Shown here one piece after another: positions 18,933 through 26,648 of a DNA stretch of 64,000 nucleotides. Position numbers and translations under genes: made by a program. Numbering within the stretch: the first letter of the stretch is position 1; every line of letters starts with the position of its first letter. Source of the DNA: Diaphorobacter limosus (GTDB lineage: Bacteria > Pseudomonadota > Gammaproteobacteria > Burkholderiales > Burkholderiaceae_C); assembly GCF_033100095.1 (NCBI RefSeq), contig NZ_CP136921.1, positions 94,501-158,500 of the forward strand, read 5' to 3'. The notes under the pieces are model-generated. The model searched no databases. It was not told the DNA's origin and worked only from the letters and a program-made list of their open reading frames with translations.

Positions 18933-19790
18933 TTATCCCCGTGCCGTGAACGGCACGGGCCGGAAGGTCAGCAGCTCGGCACCGTTGTCCGGCATCCGCT
19001 CGATGCCCAGGACGTAGCCAGGCAGTGACTGCCGCGCGACCAGCGCGCGCAAGTCGTAGGCGAAGTCCGAGAAGCGCGTGGCGCTGCCCGATTTCCGATA
19101 CAGGTGTCGGAAATCGAACTGCCAGCCGCCCGGCTGCCTGCCGCCGTGCTTGCGCACCAGGCGATAAAGCCACCGCTCGATGCCGCCCGTCAGCCTGAAA
19201 TACGCCGGGTCGATGGTCAGCACCAGGGCCGCATCGAACACGCCCGCATAGAACCAGTCCGGCAGGATCAGCTCGATACCCAGCGGCGTGCCGCTGGCAT
19301 CGGCCAGCTCCTTCCATTCGTTGATCCACGAGAAGCGGTGCAGGCGCCGCCCGGTCGTCTCGCGGATGGACGTGGCCACCGTGGTCGATTGCAGGCGATC
19401 CAGCGCGGCCTTGAGGCGCTGGTAGTCGCGCAGCGACTTGCCGCGCCCGATGAAGCGCAGGATCTCGTAGGGCGTGGCGCGCATCAGCCGCGACGGCCGC
19501 AAGCCCGCGTCCTTTGCTTCCACGATCTGCGAGGCCGCCCAAATGAGGATGTCCGCATCCCAAATCGTGGCGATGCCGTGCTCCTGCGTGCCTTCCACGC
19601 GGATCGTGACGTTGCCCGCCCGGAAGTCGATGGGCTTGACCCGCTTGGACTTGCCGAGTGAGAAGAACGGATAGGCCATCAAATCCTGGCTGTCGCGCGG
19701 TGCCATGTCGCCCGGCAAGGCGTGGAACAGGTTGAGCTGTTCGCGCTCTTGCAACGGCCGCTGCCGGGACGGCAGCGCGGTGCTGGACAT
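18933..19790 (-). CDS. repA: Replication initiator RepA
   Basis: A 285-residue initiator of the type found in Tn4371-like ICEs and some broad-host plasmids. The conserved core contains FFSLGKSKRVKPIDF, IWDADILIWAASQI, RLKAALDRLQSTTVATSI and RRLHRFSWINEW, with winged-helix character. It probably binds the iterons 25-90 bases beyond its 3' end and starts plasmid-like replication of the excised ICE. It is preceded by the AlpA-like gene in the same direction, with 26 bases between. Confidence 0.9.
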   Translation of the reverse strand: MSSTALPSRQRPLQEREQLNLFHALPGDMAPRDSQDLMAYPFFSLGKSKRVKPIDFRAGNVTIRVEGTQEHGIATIWDADILIWAASQIVEAKDAGLRPSRLMRATPYEILRFIGRGKSLRDYQRLKAALDRLQSTTVATSIRETTGRRLHRFSWINEWKELADASGTPLGIELILPDWFYAGVFDAALVLTIDPAYFRLTGGIERWLYRLVRKHGGRQPGGWQFDFRHLYRKSGSATRFSDFAYDLRALVARQSLPGYVLGIERMPDNGAELLTFRPVPFTARG

Positions 19791-19816
19791 GGCGATGGCC
19801 TGCCGCGCGCCGCCGA

Positions 19817-20101
19817 TCAGCGCGCACGGCTGTCGGCCGAGTGCTGCTCAGCGTATTCGGGATCAGAAGTCGTCTCAAAGCTGCGATCCGCGGCCCACGC
19901 ATCGAGGTCGGCCACGGCGTACATGACGCGCCGGCCGAACTTGCGAAAGCGCGGGCCGCCGCCGATCACGCGCTGCTTCTCCAGCGTGCGCGGCGACAGG
20001 CGCAAGTAGTCGGCGGCTTCGTCGTTGGTGAGGTAACGCTGCGGCTGCGCAGCGGCAGTGGTCGAGACAGTGGCGGCAGGCCGCAAGGGAGCGGGACGCA
20101 T
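19817..20101 (-). CDS. AlpA-like helix-turn-helix protein
   Basis: A 94-residue DNA-binding protein. The ATG at 20101 has GGAGG at good distance. The MerR-like/AlpA winged helix is YLTNDEAADYLRLSPRTLEKQR followed by RFRKFGRRVMYAVADLDAW (residues about 22-72). Such proteins act as excisionases or regulators in ICEs. Its place directly before repA suggests control of the replication and transfer operon. The C-terminal tail is acidic and has no visible domain. Confidence 0.85.
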   Translation of the reverse strand: MRPAPLRPAATVSTTAAAQPQRYLTNDEAADYLRLSPRTLEKQRVIGGGPRFRKFGRRVMYAVADLDAWAADRSFETTSDPEYAEQHSADSRAR

Positions 20102-20184
20102 GGTGTGAACCTCCATCGGTTGAAAACGCCCGGCCACACAGCGCAACCGGATGGAGGCAGTCTCAGAAAATGCGGCCCTTTTGC

Positions 20185-20934
20185 TCAGGGCCGTTTTGCG
20201 TCGCCTTCAAAACGACCCTTCTCAAGCGGGGACAGTTGTGCTAGGCGGCGGTAGCCGCCGCGCATCAGCGCATCGCCACGCCGTGCCAGGCGGCGCACCT
20301 TCGAGCGCAGGCCGCCGTCGCTGTACCAATCGACCACGGCATCGGCGCCGAACAGCCCTTCGGCGACGTCGCGTGAGGACGCGCCCGCCAGGGTCGCGTC
20401 CAGCGCCTGCAAGGTGTGCAGTTCCAGCAGCGCAGCGGGGGGCGGCCTGGGCCGGGCCATTGGCGCCGGCGTGTCGGGCGCATGCGTGACGCCGCGACCG
20501 CGATAGGCATGGGCCACGGCCATGCCGTCTTCCAGGCCGGGCGCCAGTACGAAGCGCTGCCAATGGCCGGGGCTTCGCGCGATCAGCATCAGCCCCTTGC
20601 CGTCGTGCAGCAGTTGCTTGTGGCCGGGGATGCGCCAGAACGCGAAGGTGGTGGCACCCTGCGGCGGATCAGCGTCCGGATAGAGCTGCACCACGGCATC
20701 GTGGCCGGGTACCCAGGCCGGATACGCCTCGCGCGCATCCAGGGCCGGGTCTTCCAGCAGGCGCAGGCCCCAGCGCTGCGCAGCATCGGGGCGGCGCGCA
20801 CGGCGCAGCCAGTCGAGCCGGTAATCGGGATGCCTGCGCAGGTACTCCCAGGCCAGCGCGAGTGCATCCAGGCCCAGGATGTAGAGGTAGGCAGCGGTCG
20901 GATACCAGTGCGCGAGATGGTGAGGGTTGCCCAT
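20185..20934 (-). CDS. DUF2285 protein (probable transfer regulator)
   Basis: A 249-residue protein. The start at 20934 follows AGGAG and gives an N-terminus (MGNPHHLAHWYPTAAYLYIL) typical of this ICE family, with YRLDWLRRARRPDAAQRWGL after it. The C-terminal half has the DUF2285 helical domain (LELHTLQALDATLAG..SRDVAEGLFG) ending in a helix-turn-helix-like segment. It is a standard gene of Tn4371/ICE backbones and is thought to be a DNA-binding regulator. The function is not proven here. Confidence 0.8.
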   Translation of the reverse strand: MGNPHHLAHWYPTAAYLYILGLDALALAWEYLRRHPDYRLDWLRRARRPDAAQRWGLRLLEDPALDAREAYPAWVPGHDAVVQLYPDADPPQGATTFAFWRIPGHKQLLHDGKGLMLIARSPGHWQRFVLAPGLEDGMAVAHAYRGRGVTHAPDTPAPMARPRPPPAALLELHTLQALDATLAGASSRDVAEGLFGADAVVDWYSDGGLRSKVRRLARRGDALMRGGYRRLAQLSPLEKGRFEGDAKRP

Positions 20935-21274
20935 GATCGCCAAGCTCCTGTCGAAGATCAGGAACGTCGTCACGGGCGTTCAACACGGGGCTATCGCAGA
21001 CGATCAGCTGCCATCACAATCGGGTTGGGCTGTAACATTGGGTGTCAAGACCGATGGGCTCCGGTGTATTGCGAAATTCGTCCGAATACGACGACCGCGC
21101 AATTCCAAAACATCGCGCGGCATCAGATACCGTGCCGCAAGCTGCATGAAAGATCGTGACTGTTTCCAGCACAAGTACAGGGCCTGCGCGCAAGAGTGCT
21201 GATTGAGACGTGGTGAGTCTGGAGCCAGACTGAAATAGTCTGAATGCGCCCCACTTGGCTGACGCGCGAACGTT
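20935..21274. other. Non-coding stretch upstream of DUF2285 gene
   Basis: 340 bases that are less GC-rich than the neighbours. Apart from a short repeat of AGTCTG (around 21,220-21,240) I see no gene, hairpin or clear promoter in it. Confidence 0.4.
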
Positions 21275-21622
21275 TCAATCGACGACGGAACCGTTCTTCT
21301 GCGCCAGCCGCAGGTATTCCGACAGAGGCCGCACCGCCTGGAAATACCGATCCCGCATCACCGGCTGCTGGCGGGGCCCAACGATGGCAGCGAGGTCGGA
21401 GAGCTTCACCGTTCCCAGCTCGGGCATGCTGATCCCGAGGTCGATCAGGCCGTGGGCCGTATCGCCATCGGCCGGGTCAAGTGCAGCCAGCAACCAGGTG
21501 GCATGGGCATCCGGCGTGAACAGCCGCACCACGGGCAGCGGGTCGATGGCTTGGCCAGCGGCCCGGGATTGGCCGTGGGCCAGCAACTGCCTGCGCTCGT
21601 CTTCGGTGATGAGTCGGTTCAT
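21275..21622 (-). CDS. DUF2958 protein, copy 1
   Basis: A 115-residue protein starting at the ATG at 21622. The core PVVRLFTPDAHATWLLAALDPADGDTAHGLIDLG followed by PELGTVKLSDLA is the DUF2958 signature, usually found in ICEs and conjugative plasmids next to antirestriction-type genes. A second member with the same core lies at 30.3 kb. Molecular role unknown; acidic residues dominate, which is also common in DNA-mimic proteins, but that is speculation. It is divergent from the Xre regulator. Confidence 0.8.
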   Translation of the reverse strand: MNRLITEDERRQLLAHGQSRAAGQAIDPLPVVRLFTPDAHATWLLAALDPADGDTAHGLIDLGISMPELGTVKLSDLAAIVGPRQQPVMRDRYFQAVRPLSEYLRLAQKNGSVVD

Positions 21623-21846
21623 GGCAATCCCTTCTTGCTGCACAAATCCGCCAAAGCGTGAAAGCGTAGAACCGGATCGACGGGTTTGAGGAAAACCACG
21701 GATGCGGTTTTGCGCTTGCGTCGGAAGCCGTGAATACGGATTGCCATAAAAGCACAAGAGCGATAATCGGTCAGTAATGAACACTATAGGTTGTAGCTCT
21801 ATAAGGCGCAATCAACTGTCATCTTGGATTTCGGGGAGATCCAAGG

Positions 21847-22140
21847 TTGGCAGCGAAACACACATTGTCGGAGGCGTTGAAGACCATCAGGAAGGCGCGT
21901 GGACTGAGCCAGGAAGCCTTCTCGGATGTGTCCAGCCGTACCTACATGAGTTCGCTGGAGCGCGACCTGAAAAGTCCCACCTTGAACAAGCTCGCCGAGC
22001 TGTGCGAGGTCATGGAGGTTCACCCGCTCACGCTGTTGACGCTGGCCTATGCCGGCGACGACGCGCAGCGGGCCGAGCAGCTTCTGGCACAAGTGCGGCA
22101 GGAGCTGGAGGCCATGCTGAAGAAAGACGATGCGCAGTAG
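21847..22140 (+). CDS. Xre-family helix-turn-helix regulator
   Basis: A 97-residue repressor-like protein with a TTG start at 21847. The Xre helix-turn-helix is LKTIRKARGLSQEAFSDVSS..YMSSLERDLKSPTL (residues 9-46), followed by a leucine-rich helix that may mediate dimers (AQRAEQLLAQVRQELEAMLKK). It is the only plus-strand backbone gene in this part of the ICE, divergent to DUF2958. It probably controls the adjoining genes. Confidence 0.85.
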   Translation: MAAKHTLSEALKTIRKARGLSQEAFSDVSSRTYMSSLERDLKSPTLNKLAELCEVMEVHPLTLLTLAYAGDDAQRAEQLLAQVRQELEAMLKKDDAQ

Positions 22141-22157
22141 CCTGCATTGGCGTTGGC

Positions 22158-22364
22158 CTGGCCGATCCGGCACAGCCGGTTCGGAGTTTTCAGGGGCGCC
22201 AAGCGTCGCGCGGCGGGGATAGCCGCAAGGCTTTCCCCTGGAGGCAAGCAAAGCGCACAGCGCCGCAGGCGCGAAGGCGTGAGGGATTGAAGCCGAATGG
22301 CCGTGACGGCGCAGCCGGCACGGGGCCCAGCCCGAAAGCCCGGCGGTGCAAAGCACCGGCACGC
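22158..22364 (-). repeat. Structured intergenic element, copy A
   Basis: A GC-rich block related to copies B (23.4 kb), C (24.75 kb, partial) and D (30.2 kb). On the minus strand it reads, in order: hairpin GGTGC-TTT-GCACC; a stem with conserved GGCCATTCGGCTT; ACGCCT plus hairpin GCGCC-TGC-GGCGC; hairpin GGGGAAAGCC..GGCTATCCCC; and hairpin CCGAACCGGC..GCCGGATCGG. The arms differ between copies but stay complementary. A structured RNA is the simplest reading. Confidence 0.65.
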
Positions 22365-22461
22365 CATGCTGTCCGTGCAACCACGGTCTCAACGCTGTAA
22401 CAGGCCGACACGGGTCGCGCTCCAGTGACGATGTTGCCTCCATGCCGTGCTGCGAAAGCAG

Positions 22462-22494
22462 CCCAGCGCCCCGCCGCTCGGGCGGGGCGCTGGG
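22462..22494 (-). terminator. GC hairpin downstream of DUF736 gene
   Basis: A perfect 14-base stem (CCCAGCGCCCCGCC / GGCGGGGCGCTGGG) with a five-base loop lies 6 bases beyond the DUF736 stop. No T-run follows, so it is a strong hairpin rather than a classical terminator. Confidence 0.6.
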
Positions 22495-22500
22495 CGGCCG

Positions 22501-22815
22501 TCAGGCCGCCTGGGGCTTGCTGCGCGACCAGATCAGCGTATGCGTGCCGTCTTCGTCCTCAATCAGCCGGGCATAGACCGTGGCCGGGAACGAAGGATCG
22601 TCGAGGGTCACGGACACGTAGGGCCGTTCGGCCTTGCTGACCTTTTTCCACGCCGCGCCGATGTCGAAGCCTGCCGCCTGTACCCGGAAGTCCGGGGCGT
22701 GCTCGTTGTCCCCCTTGTCGTTGGGAACCAGCTTGGCCTTGATGTTGAGGGTCAGGGTGCGCAGCGTGCCGGTGAAGCCGTCTTTGTCCGCGGTGAAGGT
22801 GCCGATGGTTGCCAT
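22501..22815 (-). CDS. DUF736 protein
   Basis: A 104-residue protein starting [16 protein letters not shown], with TAAGGAG before the ATG. It contains [15 protein letters not shown] and [15 protein letters not shown], the DUF736 core, and ends with LIWSRSKP. The family is a constant companion of conjugative elements in proteobacteria, but its role is unknown. It is preceded by a long leader with an inverted repeat (22,936-22,984) and lies between structured elements A and B. Confidence 0.88.
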   Translation of the reverse strand: MATIGTFTADKDGFTGTLRTLTLNIKAKLVPNDKGDNEHAPDFRVQAAGFDIGAAWKKVSKAERPYVSVTLDDPSFPATVYARLIEDEDGTHTLIWSRSKPQAA

Positions 22816-23371
22816 GATGAATCTCCTTACGGTTGAACAAGGTTCGCGCCTATCGCGTCCTTGTTGTGATCCGACCGGCGGTGGACGGGCGGGCTGCACC
22901 GCTTGCGGTCGCAACGCAGTGGAGAACCGGGGGGCAAAAACAATTTGTCCTGCGAGGAGCCGCACAGCGGCGGGGAAATTGTTTTCGCCGGACGGTTGCA
23001 GCCATGAAGCCCGAGGCGCAGCCGCGCCCCCGCCAGGATTCACAAGAACACAAGGACGCCTTGGGCCGAACCACCCCCCATCCGAAAGGAGCCATGGCCA
23101 CCCCGGCATCCCCGCACGAAGGCTTCAGCGGCACGCCCCCTGACTCGACAAGGCCATTCCCCAACGACCAGCGGGAATGCGCCTCATCCCATGCAGGCGG
23201 TCATGCTGAACGCACGGTGTGGAGTCCCCAGCAAGGCCGAGCGACCATCCGTGAACCGTCCTTCGTGACAACACGGGCAATGAGCCCCCAGCGTCGTGGA
23301 CGGCACGCATTCGCACAACCTGCCGCAGCAAGCCCCGGCGTACCCACCGGGCACTGCCCATGCGACGGGGC
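22816..23371 (-). promoter_or_regulatory. Long non-coding leader of DUF736 with inverted repeat
   Basis: About 550 bases without a credible gene. It has a perfect 10-base inverted repeat (AAAACAATTT at 22,936-22,945 and AAATTGTTTT at 22,975-22,984) enclosing a GC-rich hairpin, about 120 bases upstream of the DUF736 start. The AT arms stand out against the GC-rich background. The arrangement fits a structured 5' leader or a protein-binding site. Confidence 0.5.
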
Positions 23372-23581
23372 GCTGGCCCGGCCGATCCGGCGCTGCCGGT
23401 TCGGTGGTATCGAGGGGCGCCAAGCCTGCGCGGCGGGGATAGCCCGCAGGGCTTTCCCCCGGAGGTAAGCGCTGCGCCGCAGGCGCGAAGGTGCGTGAGG
23501 GATAGCCGCCGAATGGACGTGACGACAAAGTCGGCACGGGGCGCAGCCCAATAGCCCGGCGGCGCATTGCGCCGATACGCC
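23372..23581 (-). repeat. Structured intergenic element, copy B
   Basis: Same layout as copy A. The first hairpin is GGCGC-AAT-GCGCC instead of GGTGC-TTT-GCACC, that is, both arms changed together. The hairpins GCGCC-TGC-GGCGC, GGGGAAAGCCC..GGGCTATCCCC and CCGAACCGGC..GCCGGATCGG are retained. Confidence 0.65.
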
Positions 23582-23677
23582 CTGCTGCATCAACGCTCAA
23601 ACCAGCCCCGCATCATCGAGGCGTTATGGAATCGGTGTAAGGTGATATTTGCCCCTCGATTCGTAAGTTCACCCTCC

Positions 23678-24727
23678 ATGACAGGCCGCTCCTCCATCCT
23701 CGCCGCCCTGGCCGCCGCACTGCTGTTCGGTGCTAGCACGCCCTTCGCCAAGCAGATGGTCGGCGACGTGTCGCCCATCATGCTGGCCGGCCTGCTGTAC
23801 CTGGGCAGCGGCATCGGCCTGTGGACCGTTCGCCTCATCAGAGATCGCGGCTTTGCCGCGCTCGGCCTGCCCGCGCGGGAATGGCCCTGGCTGCTTGGCG
23901 CCATCGCCAGTGGCGGCGTGCTGGGCCCCTTGCTGCTGATGATCGGGCTGGCGCACACCACGGCCGCCGATGCCTCGCTGCTGCTGAATATGGAGGCGGT
24001 GCTGACGGCCGTGCTGGCATGGGTCGTCTTCCGGGAAAACGCCGACCGACGCATCGTGCTGGGCATAGCCTTCATCGTGGCGGGTGGCCTGCTGCTGGCC
24101 TGGCCGCAACACGATGGCATGGGACAGAGCAGCACGCTGGGCAGCTTGGCCGTGGCCGGCGCCTGCCTGTGCTGGGCCGTGGACAACAACTTGACGCGCA
24201 AGGTGTCGGCCTCTGATGCGGTTTTCATCGCGGGCACCAAAGGACTGGTGGCGGGCGCCACGAACCTCGCGCTGGCACTGGCGCTCGGCGCAACGCTGCC
24301 GGCCTGGCCGCGCGTGGCACAGGCCATGAGCGTCGGACTGGCCGGCTACGGCGTCAGCCTGGTGCTGTTCGTGCTGGCCTTGCGCGGCCTCGGCTCGGCC
24401 CGCACGGGGGCGTACTTCTCGACAGCACCCTTCATCGGAGCCGCCATCGCCATCGTGGCCCTGGGTGAGCCGACCTCGGGTGTGTTCTGGCTGGCGGCGG
24501 CGCTGATGGGGGTGGGCGTCTGGCTGCACCTGACCGAGCGGCACGAACACGCGCACACGCATGAGCCCCTGGCACATGCCCACCGGCATGTGCATGACGA
24601 ACACCACCGCCACACACATGACTTCCCCTGGGATGGCGTCGAGCCGCACGCCCACCCGCATCGGCATGAGCCCCTCTCGCACCGCCATCCGCACTTCCCG
24701 GACGTGCATCACCAACACAGCCATTAG
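23678..24727 (+). CDS. EamA/DMT-family transporter with His-rich C-terminal tail
   Basis: A 349-residue inner-membrane protein with ten predicted helices in two EamA repeats (first: LAALAAALLFGASTPFAKQ..; second from about residue 150). The last 60 residues are hydrophilic and contain more than 20 histidines (HEHAHTHEPLAHAHRH and similar). Such tails bind Ni, Co, Zn or Cd and suggest that this DMT protein exports a divalent metal; most EamA proteins handle metabolites, so this is inference. The ATG at 23678 begins exactly at the first helix. The gene stands alone between structured elements B and C, near merR. Confidence 0.8.
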   Translation: MTGRSSILAALAAALLFGASTPFAKQMVGDVSPIMLAGLLYLGSGIGLWTVRLIRDRGFAALGLPAREWPWLLGAIASGGVLGPLLLMIGLAHTTAADASLLLNMEAVLTAVLAWVVFRENADRRIVLGIAFIVAGGLLLAWPQHDGMGQSSTLGSLAVAGACLCWAVDNNLTRKVSASDAVFIAGTKGLVAGATNLALALALGATLPAWPRVAQAMSVGLAGYGVSLVLFVLALRGLGSARTGAYFSTAPFIGAAIAIVALGEPTSGVFWLAAALMGVGVWLHLTERHEHAHTHEPLAHAHRHVHDEHHRHTHDFPWDGVEPHAHPHRHEPLSHRHPHFPDVHHQHSH

Positions 24728-24745
24728 CGCATGTGAGACCAGGCC

Positions 24746-24820
24746 CTGACCGAGCCGGCATAGCCGGTTCGGCGGTGCAGCAGGAGCGCCAAGTGCAGCG
24801 CCGCAGGCGCGAAGGCGTGG
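24746..24820 (-). repeat. Structured intergenic element, copy C (partial)
   Basis: Truncated relative of copies A and B: only hairpin GCGCC-TGC-GGCGC and the terminal hairpin CCGAACCGGC..GCCGGCTCGG remain. The central GGGGAAAGCC hairpin is deleted. The EamA gene is thus bracketed by copies B and C. Confidence 0.6.
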
Positions 24821-24840
24821 AAATCTAAGCTTCGCGGGTG

Positions 24841-25236
24841 TCAGTCTGACCCCAAAGCATGAATGATGGGGCAGTTCCCCTTCATCGCACCTGCATCGCA
24901 CTGGCACAGCAGTGCCGTGAGTGCCTTGCGCATTGCCACCAAATCGGCCAGCTTGGTTTCGATCGTTTGTAGCTTGTGCGAGGCCAGTTCGCGCGTTTCG
25001 GCGCAGGCATGGGCCTCGTCGAGTTTGAGCAGGCCGCCGATCTCCTCCAGTGTGAAGCCCAGCGCCTGCGCCCGCTTGATGAAGCGCACGCGCTTGACCG
25101 TGGTGGCGTCGTAGCGGCGATACCCCTGGGCCGGCTTGTCCGGCTCCGGCATCAGTCCGCGCCGCTGGTAGTAGCGGATGGTCTCGACGTTGACGCCGGC
25201 CTCGTCGGCCAGGCTCCCTATCGTCAGCTCGCTCAT
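24841..25236 (-). CDS. merR: Mercury-responsive regulator MerR
   Basis: A 131-residue MerR protein. The winged helix-turn-helix is LTIGSLADEAGVNVETIRYYQRRGL at the N-terminus, followed by the dimer helix. The three cysteines that bind Hg(II) in Tn501 MerR are present with the same spacing: C78, C113 and C122 (35 and 9 residues apart). It represses and, with Hg(II), activates the divergent merTP promoter, whose long 19-base spacer is visible. The gene reads away from merT. Confidence 0.95.
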   Translation of the reverse strand: MSELTIGSLADEAGVNVETIRYYQRRGLMPEPDKPAQGYRRYDATTVKRVRFIKRAQALGFTLEEIGGLLKLDEAHACAETRELASHKLQTIETKLADLVAMRKALTALLCQCDAGAMKGNCPIIHALGSD

Positions 25237-25247
25237 TGTTCGCCCCC

Positions 25248-25278
25248 TTGACTCCGTAGCATGGTACGGAGTTTAGAG
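25248..25278 (+). promoter_or_regulatory. MerR operator and merT promoter
   Basis: -35 TTGACT (25,248-25,253) and -10 TTAGAG (25,273-25,278) are 19 bases apart, the stretched spacing of MerR-controlled promoters. Between them lies the palindrome ACTCCGTA-GCATGG-TACGGAGT (25,251-25,272), closely similar to the classical mer operator. Confidence 0.93.
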
Positions 25279-25309
25279 TGGCAAGTATCGAAGACGTTTC
25301 CACACACCC

Positions 25310-25657
25310 ATGCCCACCTTCAACTTCAAGAACTCGCTCGTCGCCGGGGCGCTGGCCGCCATCGGCGCCTCGGTGTGCTGTGTGGTGCCGCTGGTGCTGC
25401 TGATGATGGGCATCGGTGGCGCCTGGATCGCCAGTCTCACCGCACTGGAGCCGCTGCGGCCCTGGTTCATTGCGGCAACGTTTCTGTTCGTGGGTTTGGC
25501 GTTCCGGCGTCTGTACTTTCAGCAGCCGGCCTGCGAGCCCGGCGACGCCTGCGCCCGATCGAGCGTCCTCAAGCGCCAGCGGCTGATCTTCTGGATCGTC
25601 GCGCTGGTGCTTCTCGCCTTGTTGTCGGTGCCCTGGCTGGCACCCTTGTTTCTCTGA
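25310..25657 (+). CDS. merT: Mercuric transport protein MerT
   Basis: A 115-residue inner-membrane protein with three helices that takes up Hg(II) from MerP. The Cys pair C23-C24 is in the first helix (GASVCCVVPLVLL) and the second pair, C75 and C81, is in the cytoplasmic loop (ACEPGDAC). Both match Tn501 MerT. It is the first gene behind the mer promoter. No strong ribosome site is visible before the ATG. Import without a reductase would be harmful unless merA is elsewhere. Confidence 0.95.
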   Translation: MPTFNFKNSLVAGALAAIGASVCCVVPLVLLMMGIGGAWIASLTALEPLRPWFIAATFLFVGLAFRRLYFQQPACEPGDACARSSVLKRQRLIFWIVALVLLALLSVPWLAPLFL

Positions 25658-25667
25658 AGGAGCCCTC

Positions 25668-25946
25668 ATGCGTAAATCAGTCGCATCACTGCTCGTGGCA
25701 CTGTCGCCGTTCGCTGCCCTGGCCGCAACGCCGCAGACGGCCACGCTCCATGTGCAGAACATGACCTGCGAGCTGTGCCCGGTCACGGTGAAGAAGTCCC
25801 TGGAGAGATTGCCTGGCGTCAGCCAGGTCAGGATCGACTTCGCCAAGAAGACGGCGACCATCACGTTCGATGCAGACCAGGCCCAGGTCTCGACACTCGT
25901 CAAGGCGACCACCGACGCGGGCTACCCTTCGACGGAGCGCAAATGA
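25668..25946 (+). CDS. merP: Periplasmic mercury-binding protein MerP
   Basis: A 92-residue exported HMA-domain protein. The signal peptide ends at about residue 20 (AALAATPQ). The Hg-binding motif is MTCELC (C34 and C37). The domain has the full beta-alpha-beta-beta-alpha-beta length. It hands Hg(II) to MerT. AAGGAG precedes the ATG, and the stop overlaps the start of the next gene (ATGA). Confidence 0.95.
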   Translation: MRKSVASLLVALSPFAALAATPQTATLHVQNMTCELCPVTVKKSLERLPGVSQVRIDFAKKTATITFDADQAQVSTLVKATTDAGYPSTERK

Positions 25947-26200
25947 GGGCCGGCACACCCACGCTGGAGTCGGTACTGACCTGCCCGCACTGCGGCCATG
26001 CTACGCATGAGACCATGCCGACCGATGCCTGCCAGTTCTTCTACGAGTGCGAGCAGTGCAATACGTTGCTGCGGCCAAAGACGGGAGACTGCTGCGTTTT
26101 CTGCTCCTACGGATCGGTCAAGTGCCCGCCTGTGCAAATGCAGCGGGGGGTGCTCAAGTTGCAGTGCATGAGGGACGCCTGCCACGCGGCGGCCATCTGA
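25943..26200 (+). CDS. Small Cys-rich GDCCVFCSYG protein
   Basis: An 85-residue protein with 11 cysteines. Motifs are CPHCGH near the start, CEQCN, the core GDCCVFCSYGSVKCPP and a final C..D.C. This core is known from small proteins annotated with the GDCCVFCSYG motif in mer and other metal operons. The CxxC pairs suggest a zinc-ribbon-like or mercury-binding fold. It is translationally coupled to merP and is the last gene before the terminator, so it takes the place normally held by merA. No enzymatic domain is present. Confidence 0.85.
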   Translation: MRAGTPTLESVLTCPHCGHATHETMPTDACQFFYECEQCNTLLRPKTGDCCVFCSYGSVKCPPVQMQRGVLKLQCMRDACHAAAI

Positions 26201-26295
26201 CTCGTTGTGTAGGCATGCCACTCGGGTATTGCAGCGCCGCCGCCCGAGCATGAGCGAGGGCGGCGGTGTGGTATCCAGGTTGTTCGGATTTGACA

Positions 26296-26327
26296 CCGGG
26301 TGCGGCCACCGCCGCACCCGGATTTTT
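26296..26327 (+). terminator. Intrinsic terminator of the mer operon
   Basis: An 11-base stem CCGGGTGCGGC/GCCGCACCCGG with loop CACC, followed by ATTTTTG on the plus strand. Confidence 0.85.
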
Positions 26328-26332
26328 GAATC

Positions 26333-26366
26333 CACCGGCCCCAGCGGTAAAACGCTGGGGCCGGTG
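26333..26366 (-). terminator. GC hairpin downstream of minus-strand small gene
   Basis: A perfect 14-base stem (CACCGGCCCCAGCG / CGCTGGGGCCGGTG), six-base loop, 10 bases beyond the stop of the 26.4 kb gene. It lies back-to-back with the mer terminator. Confidence 0.6.
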
Positions 26367-26376
26367 CCGATGACGG

Positions 26377-26586
26377 TTATTCCTTCGTCTCGATGATCCA
26401 CCACACGGCGCGCACCAAGGCGCGGCCCGTGATGGGGTGAACGTCGGTGAGGTCGGCGCGGGCCGTCCAGCCCGAGGGCGGGCGGTAGCCGCGTACGTCG
26501 CCATCGCCGTGCCAGCGGCGGGCGCGCACCGTGCCGGGGGCGTAGATTGCAGCCATGCGCGGGCGGCTGGTAGTGGTGCGGGTCAT
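26377..26586 (-). CDS. Small conserved ICE protein of unknown function
   Basis: A 69-residue protein starting MTRTTTSRPRMAAIYAPGT, with GGGAG before the ATG. It contains HGDGDVRGYRPPSGWTARADLTDVHP and ends VRAVWWIIETKE. No domain is recognised. It is placed directly downstream of parB, separated by a GC hairpin, and followed by its own hairpin, which supports it as a real separate gene. Base composition is like the neighbours. Confidence 0.6.
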   Translation of the reverse strand: MTRTTTSRPRMAAIYAPGTVRARRWHGDGDVRGYRPPSGWTARADLTDVHPITGRALVRAVWWIIETKE

Positions 26587-26608
26587 GGGCGGTTCTCCCT
26601 GAAAGGAT

Positions 26609-26632
26609 GCGCCCCGGTTGAGGCCGGGGCGC
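26609..26632 (-). terminator. GC hairpin downstream of parB
   Basis: 9-base stem GCGCCCCGG/CCGGGGCGC with six-base loop, 17 bases past the parB stop. No T-run, so termination efficiency is uncertain. Confidence 0.5.
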
Positions 26633-26648
26633 TCTCCTTCGGCACGGG

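Noticed and set aside
18905..18945. DnaA boxes beside the iterons
   Set aside because: TTATCCCCG and TCCACAGG are only partial matches.
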